Shown here piece by piece: positions 3,582 through 6,058 of a stretch of DNA of 6,058 nucleotides. The translations under genes and the position numbers were made by a program. The notes beneath the pieces are model-generated. The model did no database searches. It had not been told where the DNA came from and saw only the letters and a program-made list of their open reading frames with translations. Positions within the stretch are counted from its first letter, which is position 1; each line of letters starts with the position of its first letter. The DNA lies in assembly GCA_001872925.1 (NCBI GenBank), contig MNYD01000157.1, positions 1 through 6,058 on the forward strand. Direction: 5' to 3'. The DNA is from Dehalococcoidia bacterium CG2_30_46_19 (GTDB lineage: Bacteria > Chloroflexota > Dehalococcoidia > GIF9 > AB-539-J10).

Positions 3582-6058
3582 ATGTTTCATGAGGTAAATA
3601 GCAAAATAAACTTCGCTAAGCTGGATGAGGATATCCTCCATTATTGGGAAGAGCATAATATTTTTAACAAAAGCGTCGAGGCGAGGAAGGGGGCGCAGAG
3701 GTATGTTTTTTATGAAGGACCACCCACAGCTAATGGTAGTCCTGGAATACATCATGTACTTTCCCGTCTGTTTAAAGATGCTGTTTGCCGGTATAAAACG
3801 ATGAAAGGTTATTATGTGCCGCGCAAGGCTGGATGGGATACCCATGGTTTGCCTGTGGAGTTGGAGGTAGAAAGCACCCTTGGATTTACCAACAAGGCTC
3901 AAATTGAGGAATATGGGATAGCCCAATTCAACCAGAAGTGTCGGGAAAGCGTTTTTAAGTATATCAAGGAGTGGGAGGCAATGACTGAGCGTATTGGCTA
4001 CTGGCTGGATATGGAAAACCCCTACATAACGCTGGATAATGGCTATATCGAATCTTGCTGGTGGCTTCTAAAGCAGTTGTGGGATAAAGGGCTTGTTTAT
4101 CAAGGATACAAGGTAACACCGTATTGTCCCCGGTGTGGGACGTCCCTCAGCTCTCATGAAGTCGCTTTGGGGTATCGAGATGATGCGGTGGACCCTTCGG
4201 TTTACATAAAATTTAAGGTGCCGGAGAAAACAGTTACTGAGTATCTCCAAAAATTTGGTGCTGACCCTGGCTTGCCAACTTACCTTCTTGCCTGGACGAC
4301 TACGCCCTGGACACTGCCTGGAAACACTGCCCTGGCAGTAGCTCCTGAGGCTGATTATGCCTTTGTGAAGATCAGCATTGAGAATCGAGGTGAACAACTG
4401 ATCTTGGCTAAAACCCTGTTGGAGAGTGGTCTAACCAATCGATACGAAATTCTAGGGATTTGCAAGGGCAAAGAACTGATGGGAGAGCGCTTGGAGGGGA
4501 AAGGTATGGAATATGAGCCTCTCTATCGGCTCCCTGAACAGCTGTATAGAAGATGGAAATTTGTCTTTAGTGGTGGAGAGGCTATCGAGCCTGGTGGGCT
4601 AGTGCAGGAAAGCCCTGCTAGAGGTGAGAATTTTTGGCTCATCGCAGAGGACTTTGTATCTCTGGACGAGGGCACAGGGATCGTGCATGTCGCTCCAGCT
4701 TTTGGTGAAGTGGATTATAAAGCGGGTGAGTCCAACGGGCTTTATTTTGTCCAACCTGTTGATGAGCGGGGGATTATGAAGGGTGATCCTCGTTTTGAGG
4801 GTAAGTTTGTCAAAGATGCTGACCCTCTTATCCTTGAAGACCTTAAATCGCGGGGGCTTCTTTATCGCAGTGAGAAGATTACCCATACCTACCCATTTTG
4901 CTGGCGCTGCGAATCTCCTCTGCTCTATTATGCCAAAGAAGCGTGGTACATCAAAACAACGGCAATAAAAGATAGGCTCATTCGTGGTAACAAAGAAATA
5001 AACTGGTATCCTGAGTATATCAAGTATGGTCGTTTTGGCGATTGGCTGGAAAACAACGTTGATTGGGCTATCTCCAGGGAGCGTTACTGGGGGACGCCGC
5101 TGAATATCTGGCGGTGTGAATCTTGTAGCAATCTTGAATGCCTAGGTAGCATTGAGGAATTAAAAGCAAGGTCAAAACTGACAGCTGACAGCTATCAGCT
5201 GAAAGCTTTCAGAGATTTGCATCGCCCTTATATAGATGAAATCACCTTTGCTTGTTCTGGATGCAACGGTGTAATGCGACGCGTTCCTGAGGTAATTGAT
5301 TGCTGGTTTGATTCCGGAGCTATGCCTATAGCCCAATGGCATTACCCCTTCGAGAATAAGGAGCAATTTGAGCAGAATTTTCCTGCTGATTTTATTTGTG
5401 AAGCTATTGACCAAACTCGAGGTTGGTTTTACAGCTTACATGCTATATCCACATTGCTCTTCGACCGCCCTTGTTTTAAGAATGTTGTCTGTTTAGGGCA
5501 TATCGTGGATGCTCACGGCGAGAAGATGAGCAAGTCCAGGAATAATGTGATTGACCCCTGGCTGGTGGTGGATAACTATGGTGCTGATGTGGTTCGTTGG
5601 CATTTGCTTACTGCAGCACCCGGAGAAAATGTCCATAGCTTTTCCATGCAAATGGTAGCTGAGACAATGCGGGGAGATTTGCTTACTTTATGGAATACCT
5701 ATTCCTTCTTTGTCCTTTATGCTAACATCGACCATTTTGTCCCTCAGGGGAAAGTGGTGGCTCTATCTCCTTCTCATCTGGATAACTGGATTATTTCAGA
5801 GCTCAATCGGCTTATCGCTGATATGATCAAGGCGCTGGATGATTATGACCTTACTTCAGCGGCACGTAAAGCCGGGGATTTTGTGGACGAGCTTTCCAAC
5901 TGGTATGTGAGGAGGAGCCGGCGGCGATTTTGGAAAAGCGAGGAAGATGTTGATAAGTTAGCTGCTTATAACACGCTATACCAGTGCTTGGTAACTTTGT
6001 CGAAGCTGTTAGCTCCGTTTGTTCCCTTCACTGCCGAGGAAATTTACCGAAATTTGGT
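3582..6058 (+). CDS. ileS: Isoleucyl-tRNA synthetase, type-2 (IleRS2) clade, 3'-truncated by window edge
   Basis: IleRS attaches isoleucine to tRNA-Ile in the cytoplasm. The frame is open for 825 codons; about 200 more would be expected from the usual length of near 1,030-1,060. ATG 3582 is the first start after an in-frame TAA at 3576, and MFHEVNSKINF matches type-2 family starts. No clear Shine-Dalgarno site is seen. The ATP-binding HIGH signature reads G55-I-H-H58 in NGSPGIHHVLSR, and KMSKS is intact at 648-652. The CP1 editing domain keeps WTTTPWTLPGN (Thr239-241, Asn248) and VHVAPAFGEVDY (His369, Asp378), so proofreading should work. CxxC pairs at 182/185, 440/443, 512/515 and 558/561 suggest zinc sites. 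The tRNA anticodon-binding domain starts near 733 and runs off the window. About 25 extra residues near 318-350 and a repeat-derived loop near 530-545 are unusual. The gene follows jag by nine bases, which is not a common place for ileS. Confidence 0.96.
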   Translation, partial: MFHEVNSKINFAKLDEDILHYWEEHNIFNKSVEARKGAQRYVFYEGPPTANGSPGIHHVLSRLFKDAVCRYKTMKGYYVPRKAGWDTHGLPVELEVESTLGFTNKAQIEEYGIAQFNQKCRESVFKYIKEWEAMTERIGYWLDMENPYITLDNGYIESCWWLLKQLWDKGLVYQGYKVTPYCPRCGTSLSSHEVALGYRDDAVDPSVYIKFKVPEKTVTEYLQKFGADPGLPTYLLAWTTTPWTLPGNTALAVAPEADYAFVKISIENRGEQLILAKTLLESGLTNRYEILGICKGKELMGERLEGKGMEYEPLYRLPEQLYRRWKFVFSGGEAIEPGGLVQESPARGENFWLIAEDFVSLDEGTGIVHVAPAFGEVDYKAGESNGLYFVQPVDERGIMKGDPRFEGKFVKDADPLILEDLKSRGLLYRSEKITHTYPFCWRCESPLLYYAKEAWYIKTTAIKDRLIRGNKEINWYPEYIKYGRFGDWLENNVDWAISRERYWGTPLNIWRCESCSNLECLGSIEELKARSKLTADSYQLKAFRDLHRPYIDEITFACSGCNGVMRRVPEVIDCWFDSGAMPIAQWHYPFENKEQFEQNFPADFICEAIDQTRGWFYSLHAISTLLFDRPCFKNVVCLGHIVDAHGEKMSKSRNNVIDPWLVVDNYGADVVRWHLLTAAPGENVHSFSMQMVAETMRGDLLTLWNTYSFFVLYANIDHFVPQGKVVALSPSHLDNWIISELNRLIADMIKALDDYDLTSAARKAGDFVDELSNWYVRRSRRRFWKSEEDVDKLAAYNTLYQCLVTLSKLLAPFVPFTAEEIYRNL
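5177..5212 (+). repeat. Palindromic heptamer repeat block inside ileS
   Basis: The block reads as five consecutive seven-base units ACTGACA, GCTGACA, GCTATCA, GCTGAAA and GCTTTCA, plus one G. It contains a perfect 14-base palindrome (CTGAAAGCTTTCAG, 5199-5212) that follows and slightly overlaps an 18-base near-palindrome centred on AGCT (5183-5200, one mismatched pair). It is read in frame as about residues 533-544 of IleRS, in the loop between two CxxC pairs. It looks like a small mobile or slippage-derived repeat tolerated in a surface loop. Its origin is inferred, and chance is possible at this length. Confidence 0.55.

Noticed and set aside
3495..3926. Open frame of 143 codons on the - strand over the jag/ileS junction
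   Set aside because: It is antisense to two well-supported genes with strong motifs and has no recognisable domain. It is a chance frame, as are the other - strand frames at 1467-1697, 1786-1977, 2096-2311, 2540-2794, 2939-3238, 4068-4397, 4599-4886 and 5172-5414.
4783..4968. Open frame of 61 codons on the + strand inside ileS
   Set aside because: It is out of frame with the continuous IleRS frame and matches nothing I recognise.

Overview
The window is a stretch of bacterial chromosome with eight genes, all on the + strand and nearly end to end. In order they are rpsR (5' end cut off by the window), rpmH, rnpA, yidD, an unnamed propeller lipoprotein, yidC, jag/khpB and ileS (3' end cut off). 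The largest gap between genes is 45 bases. No stretch over 300 bases lacks a gene, and I saw no mobile element, CRISPR array, tRNA, rRNA or convincing terminator.

The organism looks like a bacterium of moderate GC content. The most likely home is Chloroflexota, perhaps a Dehalococcoidia-like lineage. This rests on the L34 start MPKRTYQPKK, a short YidC without the large periplasmic domain of Gram-negative YidC, a Jag protein downstream of YidC, and an IleRS of the type-2 clade. This is recall of family patterns, not a database result, and other phyla cannot be excluded.

Layout: positions 1-338 hold ribosomal proteins S18 and L34. Positions 343-705 hold the RNase P protein. Positions 674-2900 hold a membrane-protein insertion module: YidD, a secreted eight-bladed propeller lipoprotein, and YidC. 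Positions 2946-3572 encode the RNA-binding protein Jag/KhpB. Positions 3582-6058 encode the first 825 codons of isoleucyl-tRNA synthetase.

The core rpmH-rnpA-yidD-yidC-jag order is one of the most conserved neighbourhoods in bacteria. It joins ribosome and tRNA maturation to co-translational membrane insertion. Three things differ from the usual picture: rpsR sits directly in front of rpmH, a BamB-like propeller lipoprotein lies between yidD and yidC, and ileS closes the visible cluster. The lipoprotein is the best candidate for an undescribed partner of the insertase. The ileS gene has two oddities: the HIGH signature reads GIHH, a form linked to strong mupirocin resistance in type-2 IleRS, and a small block of palindromic heptamer repeats lies inside its reading frame.
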